Shown: positions 8,432 through 16,802 of the stretch, piece by piece | How positions within the stretch are numbered: the first letter of the stretch is position 1 | Layout of the letters: the number at the start of each line of letters is the position of its first letter | DNA from: Planctomycetota bacterium | GTDB lineage: Bacteria; Planctomycetota; Planctomycetia; Isosphaerales; Isosphaeraceae | NCBI GenBank assembly: GCA_028291545.1 | Contig: JAQGHR010000164.1 | Span: forward strand, 1 to 64,000 | Reading direction: 5' to 3' | Length of the DNA: 64,000 nt | The notes under the pieces: generated by a model | Databases searched by the model: none | What the model was told of the DNA's origin: nothing | Seen by the model: only the letters and a program-made list of their open reading frames with translations | Program-made: the position numbers and the translations under genes

Positions 8432-8809
8432 ATGCGTCGACGATTCTGCGGACTGCTGGCGGTGGCGTTCGTTTGTGTGGCGGTCCCGGCGCTGGCGGCC
8501 GACCCGACCGGAACCTGGAAATGGACCACCGAGCGGAACGGTCAGAAGACGGAGACGACCCTGAAGTTGAAGCAGGATGGCAAGGCGCTGACCGGCACGA
8601 TCTCGGGGCGCAACAACACGGAGACGGCCATCGAAGACGGCAAGGTCGATGGCGACGACGTCTCGTTCACAGTCACTCGCGAGTTCAACGGCAACAAGTT
8701 CGTCCAGAAGTATAACGGCAAGCTCAGCGGCGAGACCATCAAGGGCAAGATCGAGTTCGAGCGCAACGGCGAGAAGCAATCCCGCGATTGGGAAGCCAAG
8801 AAGAGCTGA
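8432..8809 (+). CDS. small secreted protein of a planctomycete-typical family
   Basis: A 125-residue product with a clear signal peptide (MRRRFCGLLAVAFVCVAVPA then LAA, cleavage near residue 22). The mature part is a run of short beta-strand-like segments: 'GTWKWTTERNGQ', 'LKLKQDGKALTGTISGRN', 'GKVDGDDVSFTVTREFNG', 'KYNGKLSGETIKGKIEF', ending in a basic 'SRDWEAKK'. This looks like a small beta-barrel of the lipocalin style seen in many planctomycete hypotheticals; function unknown. ATG at 8432 has GGAGG six bases upstream. The frame is open further upstream to 8156, but nothing supports that part. A good terminator follows. Confidence 0.85.
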   Translation: MRRRFCGLLAVAFVCVAVPALAADPTGTWKWTTERNGQKTETTLKLKQDGKALTGTISGRNNTETAIEDGKVDGDDVSFTVTREFNGNKFVQKYNGKLSGETIKGKIEFERNGEKQSRDWEAKKS

Positions 8810-8860
8810 CGCGGTTCTCGATTCGATCGGAACGGCGACACGCCATTGACCCGGAATTCG

Positions 8861-8888
8861 GGGCCGGAGCGATCCGGCCCTTTTCCTT
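8861..8888 (+). terminator. rho-independent terminator
   Basis: GGGCCGGA (8861-8868), loop GCGA, TCCGGCCC (8873-8880), then TTTTCCTT. This is a perfect 8-base GC stem with tetraloop and T-run about 50 bases after the small secreted gene, so it isolates that gene from rsmH. Confidence 0.85.
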
Positions 8889-8938
8889 GCGCGTAGGATT
8901 CATCATCGTCGCCCAAACTTTGACGGAATCTTACTCGC

Positions 8939-9997
8939 ATGGCCGATCCTGAAAAGCCGCCGCGTCGTCCGCGATACCGCGGCACGAATCCCCGGCATTT
9001 CCATGAAAAGTACAAGGAACACCAGCCCGAGCGTTACGCCGACGACGTGGCGAAGGTGCTTGCCGGTGGCAAGACTCCGGCGGGTACGCATCGACCGATC
9101 ATGGTGGAAAAGATCCTCGAGGTTCTCGCGCCCCGCCCGGGAGAGGTCGCGGCAGATTGCACCCTGGGTTACGGCGGACACGCTCGCGAGCTTCTCATTG
9201 CCGTGCAGCCTGGCGGGCGGTTAATCGGTATTGATTCCGATCCGATCGAGCTACCCAAGACCGAGACGCGGTTGCGAGCCCTGGGATTTCCCGAGGAATC
9301 GCTCACCGTTCGCCGCATGAACCACGCCGGGATCGCGTCCGCACTCGCCGAGCTGGCCCCCGGTGGAGTGGACGTCTTGCTCGCGGATCTCGGTCTCTCC
9401 TCGATGCAGATGGACGACCCCGCACGGGGTTTCACGTTCAAGGTCGATGGCCCGCTCGACATGCGAATGAACCCCTCTCGGGGCGGGACGGCCGCGGAGT
9501 TGCTCTCGAATCTGGACGAATTCGCGCTTGCTCAACTGCTCGTCGAGAACTCCGACGAGCCCCACGCATCGGTCCTCGCGGCCGCCATCCAGCGCGCCCA
9601 TGCGCGGACGCCAATCACGACCACCCGATCGCTGGCCAAGGTCGTGACCGCGGCCTATACGCGATTTTCTCGGCGCACGGAAGTGGACCCGGACGACGTG
9701 GTCCGCCGTGTGTTCCAGGCCCTGAGAATCGCGGTGAACGACGAGTTCGGTGCGCTCACGTCGCTGCTCCGTAGCATCCCCTCCTGCCTCAAACCCGGAG
9801 GTCGCGCGGCCATTCTGTCCTTCCACTCCGGCGAGGACCGCCGCGTGAAGCTCGCATTCCGCGACGGCCTTCGCGACGGGACGTACGCCTCGGTGTCCGA
9901 AGACGCCATCCGGGCCTCGGCCGAAGAGCGGCACGCGAATCCGCGATCCTCCTCGGCGAAGTTGCGATTCGCGGTCCGTTCGGGGTCGTTGCCGTGA
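8939..9997 (+). CDS. rsmH: 16S rRNA (cytosine(1402)-N(4))-methyltransferase RsmH
   Basis: SAM-dependent enzyme that methylates N4 of C1402 in the 16S rRNA decoding centre. Family motifs are present in order: 'GTHRPIMVEKIL', SAM loop 'DCTLGYGGHARELL', 'DLGLSSMQMDDPARGFTF' followed by 'DGPLDMRMNP', 'FQALRIAVNDEF' and 'ILSFHSGEDRRVK'. At 352 residues it is slightly longer than usual because of a basic N-terminal extension of about 50 residues. It is not beside mraZ, ftsI or mur genes; planctomycetes generally lack ftsZ and an intact dcw cluster, so an orphan copy is expected. The ribosome-binding site before ATG 8939 is weak. It converges with the WD40 gene, with only 28 bases between stops. Confidence 0.88.
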   Translation: MADPEKPPRRPRYRGTNPRHFHEKYKEHQPERYADDVAKVLAGGKTPAGTHRPIMVEKILEVLAPRPGEVAADCTLGYGGHARELLIAVQPGGRLIGIDSDPIELPKTETRLRALGFPEESLTVRRMNHAGIASALAELAPGGVDVLLADLGLSSMQMDDPARGFTFKVDGPLDMRMNPSRGGTAAELLSNLDEFALAQLLVENSDEPHASVLAAAIQRAHARTPITTTRSLAKVVTAAYTRFSRRTEVDPDDVVRRVFQALRIAVNDEFGALTSLLRSIPSCLKPGGRAAILSFHSGEDRRVKLAFRDGLRDGTYASVSEDAIRASAEERHANPRSSSAKLRFAVRSGSLP

Positions 9998-10025
9998 GTT
10001 GGAGAGGCTATTCCCGTGGCGACGC

Positions 10026-11027
10026 TCAGACCTTCAACTCGTATTCCGCCAGCTTCCCGTGTCCTGCCAGGAAGATCGAGTTGGACGCGTCGCCGACGAC
10101 CGCGTCGTGGACGTGAAATCCGATCTTTTCCTGGAGTTTCGCGGACTTCTGCGAGAGATCGAATAACATCAGGAATCCATCATTCGTCCCGCCGACGGCG
10201 AGAAGTCGGTCGCCGCTGGCGAGGAAGACCAGACGCTCAACGAGTCCCTTGAACGTGTCTCCCGCGTATTCGTGAGAGCGCTCGGCCTTGCGCCAGTCGA
10301 AGATCTCGACGCGGGCCAGGCCTTCGAGATGATCGATGTTGCCGACTTTGCCCATCCCGCCGATCGCAAGCCGGTTGCCATCCGGAGAGAAGGCCAGCGA
10401 ACGGATACCGCCGATCGAGTGACGTCGCTGACTCGGGTCCCAGGTATACATCGTGGGGACTTCGAGAGTGCCCGCGGCCTGGCCGGTGGTCAGGTCCCAG
10501 ATGACGACGTGTCCCACCTTGTCGCCCGAGGCGAGGTATCGTCCGTCCGGGGAGAACGCGCACGCATAGAGCATCGAGGGGAAATGGTGCGGCGTGACGG
10601 CCTCGTGGCCGCGAAGCTCGAAGCGTTTTTCGCCGGTCTCGGCGTCCCAGACGCGGCAGACCATGTCATCGGCGACGCTGGCAACCGTCTTGCCATCGGA
10701 GGACGCGGCCACGTCGCGAATCCATCTCGCGTGGGCCTCGACCGTGAAAAGACGCTCCTGGTAATCAAGGTCCCACCAGATCAATCGCCCGTCGTAACTG
10801 CCCGAGATCGCGCGACGCTGGGCGATGGCCAGTCCGGTCACGTAGCTGTCGTGACTCCCGAGCGAACGGGGTTCCGGCTTTGCCGACGCGAGGTCCACGT
10901 CGTAGACCATGGAATCGGAGCCGCCGAAGACGAATCGCGACGAGCCGGGCAAATGGGCCAGCGCGAAGACGATCTCCTTTCGCGAGAGGTCTTTGACCAG
11001 CTTCAGCGTCTCGCGAGTGTCGGCCAT
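10026..11027 (-). CDS. WD40-repeat protein, last gene of DUF1549-DUF1501 operon
   Basis: A 333-residue beta-propeller made almost entirely of WD40 repeats; recognisable blades include 'AISGSYDGRLIWWDL', 'ASVADDMVCRVWDAETG', 'LASGDKVGHVVIWDLTTG' and 'SLAFSPDGNRLAIGG'. No signal peptide is seen, so it probably stays in the cytoplasm, unlike the two exported proteins encoded upstream. WD40 proteins are binding platforms without enzymatic activity. It begins 39 bases after the DUF1501 stop and is likely cotranscribed with it. The same gene trio recurs in planctomycete genomes, but its role is not established. Confidence 0.85.
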   Translation of the reverse strand: MADTRETLKLVKDLSRKEIVFALAHLPGSSRFVFGGSDSMVYDVDLASAKPEPRSLGSHDSYVTGLAIAQRRAISGSYDGRLIWWDLDYQERLFTVEAHARWIRDVAASSDGKTVASVADDMVCRVWDAETGEKRFELRGHEAVTPHHFPSMLYACAFSPDGRYLASGDKVGHVVIWDLTTGQAAGTLEVPTMYTWDPSQRRHSIGGIRSLAFSPDGNRLAIGGMGKVGNIDHLEGLARVEIFDWRKAERSHEYAGDTFKGLVERLVFLASGDRLLAVGGTNDGFLMLFDLSQKSAKLQEKIGFHVHDAVVGDASNSIFLAGHGKLAEYELKV

Positions 11028-11066
11028 GGACGTGGTCTCGGGTGGAGGCGATGAGAGGGCTTGCGG

Positions 11067-12380
11067 TCAGGCGAGGACGGTTTCGATCGGTTCGGTGCCC
11101 GGTTCGGTCAGGGGCACCGGGCGGGAGCCGACCCGGTAATTTTTCTGGGGGTTGATCCCCAGGGCCTTGTAGATGGTGGCGAACAGCTCGGCGGCACCGA
11201 CCTCGCCATCGACCACGGACTGCCCCAGGGCGTCGGTCTTGCCGTATACCGAACCGCCCTTGATCCCGCAGCCCGAGAGGGTCGCGCTCCAGGCCGAAGC
11301 GAAATGGTCGCGGCCCAGACTCGGGTTGATCGAGGGCGTCCGCCCGAACTCGGCGAGCGTGATCACGAGCGTGCTATCCAGCATCCCGCGCCGCTTCAGA
11401 TCGTCCAGGAGCGTGGCCATCACGTGATCGAGTTCCGGGACCATCTCCTGATGCGTCTCGAAATTCTGCCCGTGGCTGTCCCACCACGCCCGGCCGACGC
11501 GGACGAATGGCACGCCGGCCTCGGCCAACCGTCGGGCAATCAGGGCCTGCTCGCCGAACTGGGTTGGGCCGTATTCGTCGCGGATTTTCTGGGGTTCCTG
11601 GGCCAGATCAAACAGCTTTTCGCTGGCCATGAGTCCGCGAACGCGCTGATAGGCTTCGTTGTGGGCGCCCAGATCGGTCGAGACGCGGCCCCGGGCGAAT
11701 CGCTTGCTCATGAGCTCGCGCAATTCAGCGCGCTGCGCGTGGTCGAGCTCGGAAAGCCCTTCTGGCCGGCGGATGTTCTCTGGCATGAGCGTCTTGGTCA
11801 ACTCCATCGGAGCGTATCGCGATCCGAGGAAGCCGGCCGTGTCCGGGGCGAAGTCTCGCCCCTCCGTCGCCGAGTAGAAGGAGACGTAATCGGGCACCGC
11901 GCTGTGGGCCTGGCCAAGCTCGCGAGCCAGTACCGCGCCGAGGTCGGGATAGCGCAGGCTCGGGTCGTCCATCCGACCCCGCATCATCAATCGGGCACCA
12001 CCGCCGTGGTCGCCATTCTTGGTGTTCAGCGACCGGATGATGGTGGTGTGTTCCATCCTCTGGGCCATCTTGGGCATCAGCTCGGAGATATGGATGCCCG
12101 GGACCGAGGTCGGGATCGCGCGGAACGGGCCGCCCGTGGAGGCGCCCGGCTTGGGGTCCCACGTCTCCAGTTGGCTCGATCCGCCCGCCAGCCAGAGCAA
12201 GATCACGCGCTTCTGCTGCGATTTCAACTCCTGGGCGATGACCGGCTGCTTCAAGACCTCCAGCACCGTCATGTCGGCCGCGAACGCCGCGGCCCCGGCG
12301 GCCAGCGTCCCCAGGAACCGCCGACGGTCGAGGGCATGTTCTGGCGATCCGCAAAATCTCTCGCGCCGCGTCTCCGACAT
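11067..12380 (-). CDS. DUF1501 protein with Tat signal
   Basis: A 437-residue DUF1501 protein, related to the sulfatase/alkaline-phosphatase fold. The N-terminus has a twin-arginine motif RRRFLG (residues 19-24) followed by a hydrophobic Ala-rich stretch, so it should be exported folded. Family segments include 'LLWLAGGSSQLETWDPKPG', 'SVPGIHISELMPKMA', 'NTKNGDHGGGARLMMRGR' and 'LVITLAEFGRTPSINPSLGR' with 'DHFA' following. It begins 25 bases after the DUF1549/1553 stop, the standard planctomycete operon order. The biochemical role of these pairs is unknown; anchoring or degrading surface material has been suggested on context only. Confidence 0.88.
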   Translation of the reverse strand: MSETRRERFCGSPEHALDRRRFLGTLAAGAAAFAADMTVLEVLKQPVIAQELKSQQKRVILLWLAGGSSQLETWDPKPGASTGGPFRAIPTSVPGIHISELMPKMAQRMEHTTIIRSLNTKNGDHGGGARLMMRGRMDDPSLRYPDLGAVLARELGQAHSAVPDYVSFYSATEGRDFAPDTAGFLGSRYAPMELTKTLMPENIRRPEGLSELDHAQRAELRELMSKRFARGRVSTDLGAHNEAYQRVRGLMASEKLFDLAQEPQKIRDEYGPTQFGEQALIARRLAEAGVPFVRVGRAWWDSHGQNFETHQEMVPELDHVMATLLDDLKRRGMLDSTLVITLAEFGRTPSINPSLGRDHFASAWSATLSGCGIKGGSVYGKTDALGQSVVDGEVGAAELFATIYKALGINPQKNYRVGSRPVPLTEPGTEPIETVLA

Positions 12381-12405
12381 CGGGACACCCCCGTGATGAT
12401 CGCGA

Positions 12406-14025
12406 TCAGTAGTTGAATCGGAACTCGGCGCTCGTCAGCAAGGCCCACACAAGCTGTCGGCAACCTTCGGCCGGCCGATCCTCGTATCTCGCGAGGTACT
12501 CGCCGAACAGGGAAATCTCTTCCTCATCGGGCGCCCGCGACAGGACATTGCGGACGGCCAGTTCGATCTTCTCCCGGCGGTCCGACATCTTGGCCATCCT
12601 CGCCACCAGACGATCGCCGCCGTCGGCCAGCATGTCCTTGAGACGGTCGCTGTTGCTCATCAGGAGCGCCTCGGACGCGCCGATCTGGTAGTCCTCGCCC
12701 GGCCTCGCGATCGTGGAGGCGAGCGAACGGCCGCGTCCAGCGAACTCTTCAAGCTTCCTGTCAAGTTCGTCGCGTTTGGCGACTTCGGGCAGACTCGCCG
12801 GATCGGTGCTCGCCACCCACATGGAAGCGGCGAGCTGAAATGGGGTCAGCGGGCGGACCGAAGCCGTCGCGAACAGCCGTGGGTCGGGACGTTCCGCCGA
12901 TTCCCATCGGCTTGTCCGCGCGTAGGCCCGGCTCAGGACGAGCCCTCGGATCAGGCGATGGAGGTCGTACTGATGGTCAATCGTGTCGCGGGCCAGCCAC
13001 TGGAGAAGCTCCGGATGACTCGGCGGATTCTCCGAGTGCATCTGATCCAGGGGCATCACCAGACCCACACCGAAAACGCGGTTCCAGAGTCGATTTACGA
13101 TCGCCTTGGCGAAGAATGCCCGCTCGGTCGGCTCCAGCGCGATCTCGACGAGTTTGCCCCGCGCGCTGAACTTCGGGGGCGCCGGCGGTTCCTTCTTCTT
13201 CCGCGCCTCCTCCAGGCGCTTCTTCTCCTCTTGCTTCGCCTCTTTCGACGGCTCCTCGATGCCGGGGACGTCAACCACACGGCCCGTCAGAAACATGAAT
13301 CGGGCCTTGCGCTCCTCGCCCTCGGTCGTCTTGAACTTGACCGCCCCGAAATCCCTCTCGGCCACGAAGTTGTCGCTGTCAAACGTCCGGTCGAGGAACG
13401 ACTTCATCCCGTAGTAATGTTCCTGCTTCCAATCCCTGACCTTGGGATGATCGTGGCATTTCGCGCAACTGATGTTGACGCCGAAAAAGACCGAGCTGAC
13501 GTCGCTGGTCAGCCGGTCCGTGTCCCTCGCTCTCGCCTTCAAGAAGTCGGACGACCCCTTCCGGGCCGGGTCCGAATCATTCCCCTGCATCACCTCGCGA
13601 AAGACCTGGTCCCACGGACGGTTCTCGCGAACGGCCCGGGACAGGTAGTCGTTCAGGCTGCCGCGAGAACCCGCCATCAGCATCGCGTCGGTCGTGTCGA
13701 CCTGGTGGCGAACGAATCCGGGAGAGGCCATCAGGCGATCCACGAGACGGGCCCGCTTGTCGGCCTCGGTCGAAAGGACAAACGCCCGCACCTCGGCGTC
13801 GGTGGGAATGCGGCCTTGCAGGTCGAGGGTCAGGCGACGAACCAGCGTGGCGTCGTCGGCATCGGCGGCGGCGTGAACGCCCTCTTTCGTCAGTTTCGCA
13901 TCCACATAATGGTCGACGGCCGCTTCGATCGGTCGGTCGGCCGGCAGCAGTTCATCGGCCGGCGTCGCGCGAGCCCCCGTCGCCAGGATCACGATTCCCA
14001 AGAGAGCATGGAGCGGCGTTCGCAT
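12406..14025 (-). CDS. DUF1549/DUF1553 (PSCyt2/PSD1) exported protein with CxxCH
   Basis: A 539-residue secreted protein with signal peptide (MRTPLHALLGIVILATGARA). The N-terminal half is DUF1549 (PSCyt2), including 'DDATLVRRLTLDLQGRIPT', and carries 'SCAKCHDHP' near residue 185, a CxxCH motif able to hold haem c. The C-terminal half is DUF1553 (PSD1) with 'FFAKAIVNRLWNRVFGVGLV' and 'LVRGLVLSRAYARTS'-like segments and the usual end 'LLTSAEFRFNY'. ATG 14025 has GAGGAA upstream; the frame continues to 14085, but the signal peptide defines the start. First gene of the operon that continues with DUF1501 and WD40. Confidence 0.88.
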   Translation of the reverse strand: MRTPLHALLGIVILATGARATPADELLPADRPIEAAVDHYVDAKLTKEGVHAAADADDATLVRRLTLDLQGRIPTDAEVRAFVLSTEADKRARLVDRLMASPGFVRHQVDTTDAMLMAGSRGSLNDYLSRAVRENRPWDQVFREVMQGNDSDPARKGSSDFLKARARDTDRLTSDVSSVFFGVNISCAKCHDHPKVRDWKQEHYYGMKSFLDRTFDSDNFVAERDFGAVKFKTTEGEERKARFMFLTGRVVDVPGIEEPSKEAKQEEKKRLEEARKKKEPPAPPKFSARGKLVEIALEPTERAFFAKAIVNRLWNRVFGVGLVMPLDQMHSENPPSHPELLQWLARDTIDHQYDLHRLIRGLVLSRAYARTSRWESAERPDPRLFATASVRPLTPFQLAASMWVASTDPASLPEVAKRDELDRKLEEFAGRGRSLASTIARPGEDYQIGASEALLMSNSDRLKDMLADGGDRLVARMAKMSDRREKIELAVRNVLSRAPDEEEISLFGEYLARYEDRPAEGCRQLVWALLTSAEFRFNY

Positions 14026-14093
14026 CGCGATTCCTCGGGACGAACACTCGATGGCGGCGTTCGGGCAATCGTGGACGGCCGTCACTACCTCAC

Positions 14094-14123
14094 TTTATCG
14101 GTGAAGTCTCTAACTATTGTTAA
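14094..14123 (-). promoter_or_regulatory. promoter of DUF1549-DUF1501-WD40 operon
   Basis: On the minus strand TTAACA (14123-14118), an 18-base spacer and GATAAA (14099-14094) lie about 70 bases before the DUF1549/1553 start. This AT-rich patch stands out in otherwise GC-rich DNA. Confidence 0.45.
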
Positions 14124-14190
14124 ACGATCCCGCCCCCGATGGCGAGAGCTTTTTCGAGATTGCGGGACGAGACCCGGCTTCCGGACGATC

Positions 14191-15291
14191 TCAGGCGTTC
14201 GCGCCCCGCGCCGAGATCGGCCAGAGGGCCTCGACACGATCGTCGCGGATGCCCACGTACCAGTCGTAGAGGTTGACGGTCGGGTCACAGTGTCCGGGGA
14301 TCAGCCAGAGCGGATCGCCGACGCGGACCGAGCCGGAGCCATCCTCCAGGGTCCCGTGCTCGTCCGAGGCCCCGACGTAGCGGATCTCGGGCCGATCTTT
14401 CACTTGCGGCAAGCCGGAATCGATCGAGCTGGCCTTGAGGCCGGCATCGCAGACGGCACGGCTACCCGTCCGGCTGAGGACGGTCGTGAGGACGAACAAG
14501 GCGCTCTCGAACAGAGCCGGGGCGCCCTCGACCCGACGGTAATCGGCGTCCATGAAAATGTAAGAACCCGGCTGGACCTCGGTGTACACGCCGCTGGCCG
14601 CCTCGATCGGATAGGTGCCCGTGCCCCCTCCGGTGACGAGGCCGCATACCAGTCCTCGCGACAGGAGCAGCGCCACCGTCTCGTCGAGCGCGCCGAGAGC
14701 ATGTTCCATCAACTCGACTCGGGCCGAGAGTCCGTAGACATGCTGGGCGATCCCGTGATACGCATGCAGGCCGGCGAACCGGAGGCCCGGCCGATCGGCC
14801 ACCTGCCTGGCGAGTTCGAAGGTCGGTACGCCCGGCTCGACGCCGCAACGATGCTGGCCGATATCGACCTCCACCAGGACGGGGAGGCGGACACCGATCG
14901 ACCGGGCCGCGGCATCGAGCTGGAGGACATTGGCCACGTCGTCGACGCACACCATGACCTCGGCCTGCTTCACCAGCGCCACCAGCCGCCGGATCTTCCC
15001 GGGCGAGACCACCTGATTCGTGATCAGGATGTTCCGCACGCCGCCGAGGACCATCGCCTCGGCCTCGCCCAGGGTCTGGCAGCAGACGCCGACCGCGCCC
15101 CGTGCGACCTGGTGCTGCGCGATGATCGGGCACTTATGGGTCTTCGCGTGAGGACGGAGACGGACGGGAAACGCCGCAACGGACGCGGCCATCCGGTCGA
15201 GATTTCGTTCGTAGGCATCGAGATCGATGAGCAGGGCCGGTGTCTCGACCTCGTCGATCAGAGTCCCGATGCGTGCCGGGGGAGGAATCAT
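14191..15291 (-). CDS. D-threonine aldolase/D-serine dehydratase-like PLP enzyme
   Basis: A 366-residue fold-type III PLP enzyme (alanine-racemase-like barrel). 'RPHAKTHK' places the PLP lysine at residue 50 as in D-threonine aldolases, 'CCQTLGEAEAMV' follows, 'GGGTGTYPIEA' is the phosphate-binding loop, and C-terminal 'IPGHCDPTVNLYDW' gives the His/Asp or His/Cys metal site of the DTA/DSD1 family. Likely cleaves or dehydrates a D-beta-hydroxy amino acid; the exact substrate cannot be read from sequence. I chose ATG 15291 because family homology begins right after it; the frame runs 51 codons further upstream across the divergent promoter. It is divergent from an MFS carrier, which may move the substrate or product. 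Confidence 0.82.
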   Translation of the reverse strand: MIPPPARIGTLIDEVETPALLIDLDAYERNLDRMAASVAAFPVRLRPHAKTHKCPIIAQHQVARGAVGVCCQTLGEAEAMVLGGVRNILITNQVVSPGKIRRLVALVKQAEVMVCVDDVANVLQLDAAARSIGVRLPVLVEVDIGQHRCGVEPGVPTFELARQVADRPGLRFAGLHAYHGIAQHVYGLSARVELMEHALGALDETVALLLSRGLVCGLVTGGGTGTYPIEAASGVYTEVQPGSYIFMDADYRRVEGAPALFESALFVLTTVLSRTGSRAVCDAGLKASSIDSGLPQVKDRPEIRYVGASDEHGTLEDGSGSVRVGDPLWLIPGHCDPTVNLYDWYVGIRDDRVEALWPISARGANA

Positions 15292-15395
15292 GGAGGAAGT
15301 GCTCCGAGCCGGGGTGCGGCGGATCAGCATAGCCCGGATCGCGCGTCGAGAGGAGTGGGAAGTCCGGGCGGCCGCGGGTCGTCGATTCACGGCGA

Positions 15396-15424
15396 TTGAG
15401 TGCGGGGATCGGATGCACGATACT
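15396..15424 (+). promoter_or_regulatory. promoter for MFS transporter
   Basis: TTGAGT at 15396-15401, a 17-base spacer and GATACT at 15419-15424, about 41 bases before the ATG at 15465, in the divergent region shared with the PLP-enzyme gene. Confidence 0.45.
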
Positions 15425-15464
15425 CTCCTCGGAGTCGCGAACACCCGGAACGAGCATCGAACCC

Positions 15465-16760
15465 ATGAGTCTCTCTACCCCGAGCGAATTTCCGCGAGTC
15501 CCGGCCTCCTCCTACAAGTGGTGGGTCGTGTTCATGCTCTGGTTCGTCTGCTTTTTCAATTATGCGGATCGGCAGGCGATCTTCTCGGTGTTTCCGACCC
15601 TGGAAAAGGAGTTCAAGTTCGATAAGGTGCAGCTCGGACTGATCGGATCCGCGTTCATGTGGGTCTATGCGTTCGGGGCACCGATCGCGGGCGTCATCGG
15701 TGACCGCGTGCGGCGGAAAGACCTGATTCTGGGCGGCTGCGTGTTCTGGAGCGGGGTCACGATGATGACCGGGTGGTGCGGAAAGTTGTGGCAATTCGTC
15801 GCCGTCCGCGCCCTGGAGGGCTTCGGCGAGACGTTCTATTTCCCGGCGTCCATGTCGTTGACGAGCGACTATCACGGGCCGGAGACCCGATCGCGTGCCC
15901 TGAGCCTGCATCAATCGAGCGTCTATATCGGAACCATCGCGGGGAGCTGGGTCGGCGCGTGGTTCGCGGAGCACCGAGGCTGGCGACAGGGCTTCACGTT
16001 CTTCGGGGCGTCGGGAATCGTCCTCGCCGCGGTCCTTTACGCCTTCCTGCGGGAACCCCTGCGCGGTAGTTCCGAGAAGACGGAGGAGGAGTTGCCCTCG
16101 GCGCCGCTTCCGCTTGCCGAGGTGGGTCGGGCCATCTTCCGCTCGCCGGCCGTCCCGTTCCTGATGGCGGCCTTCCTCGCGGCCAATCTGGTGGCGACGA
16201 TTTTCTTGACCTGGACGGCGACCTTCCTCGTCGAGAAGTTCCATTTCAAGCTCACGACCGCCGGGCTCTCCGGGACCGTCTACATCCACCTCGCCAGCGC
16301 GGTGAGCGTACCCTTCGGCGGCATCCTCGCGGACTACCTCGCGCGAAGGATGACGGGCGGCCGGATCCTGGTCCAGGCGATTGGCCTGCTGGCCGGCAGC
16401 ATCCCGGTGTTCCTGATCGGAAGCACGGCCCACGTCACCACGCTCCTCCTGGCGATGACGCTCTTCGGGCTCTGCAAGGGGTTGTACGACGCGAATATCT
16501 TCGCGTCTCTCTACGACCGGGTCGAACCGCGCGCCCGGGCGACGGCGGCGGGCCTCATGAATACCATCGGCTGGGGCGGCGGCGCCCTCGGTCCGCTGAT
16601 CGTCGGCTGGGTCGCCACGCATGGGAGCCGGGCGACGGAAGTTGAGAACATGAGCGTCGCGATCGCCTATTGCGGGGCCATTTATCTCGTCGGCGCCGCT
16701 CTCCTGATCGTGGCGTTCTTGCTCTCCAGACGTCCCCTCCCCGTTCGGGCCGAAGTATGA
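15465..16760 (+). CDS. major facilitator superfamily transporter
   Basis: A 431-residue inner-membrane carrier with about 12 membrane helices and the MFS loop 2-3 signature GDRVRRKD (residues 79-86). 'NYADRQ' in helix 1 (32-37) and the overall pattern resemble the anion:cation symporter/hexuronate branch, but the substrate cannot be assigned. A charged central loop near residue 205 separates the two six-helix halves. ATG 15465 was chosen because the 23 in-frame residues before it are non-hydrophobic and overlap the promoter. The gene is divergent from the D-amino-acid enzyme and is followed 42 bases later by ppk2. Confidence 0.85.
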   Translation: MSLSTPSEFPRVPASSYKWWVVFMLWFVCFFNYADRQAIFSVFPTLEKEFKFDKVQLGLIGSAFMWVYAFGAPIAGVIGDRVRRKDLILGGCVFWSGVTMMTGWCGKLWQFVAVRALEGFGETFYFPASMSLTSDYHGPETRSRALSLHQSSVYIGTIAGSWVGAWFAEHRGWRQGFTFFGASGIVLAAVLYAFLREPLRGSSEKTEEELPSAPLPLAEVGRAIFRSPAVPFLMAAFLAANLVATIFLTWTATFLVEKFHFKLTTAGLSGTVYIHLASAVSVPFGGILADYLARRMTGGRILVQAIGLLAGSIPVFLIGSTAHVTTLLLAMTLFGLCKGLYDANIFASLYDRVEPRARATAAGLMNTIGWGGGALGPLIVGWVATHGSRATEVENMSVAIAYCGAIYLVGAALLIVAFLLSRRPLPVRAEV

Positions 16761-16802
16761 CTCGGTTGATGCCTTGATACACTGGGACAGCAGGCTCCAT
16801 CC

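Noticed and set aside
12958..15399. Plus-strand open frame of 813 codons across the DUF1549 and PLP-enzyme genes
   Set aside because: It spans two genes and the intergenic region between them on the opposite strand and has shadow-type composition.
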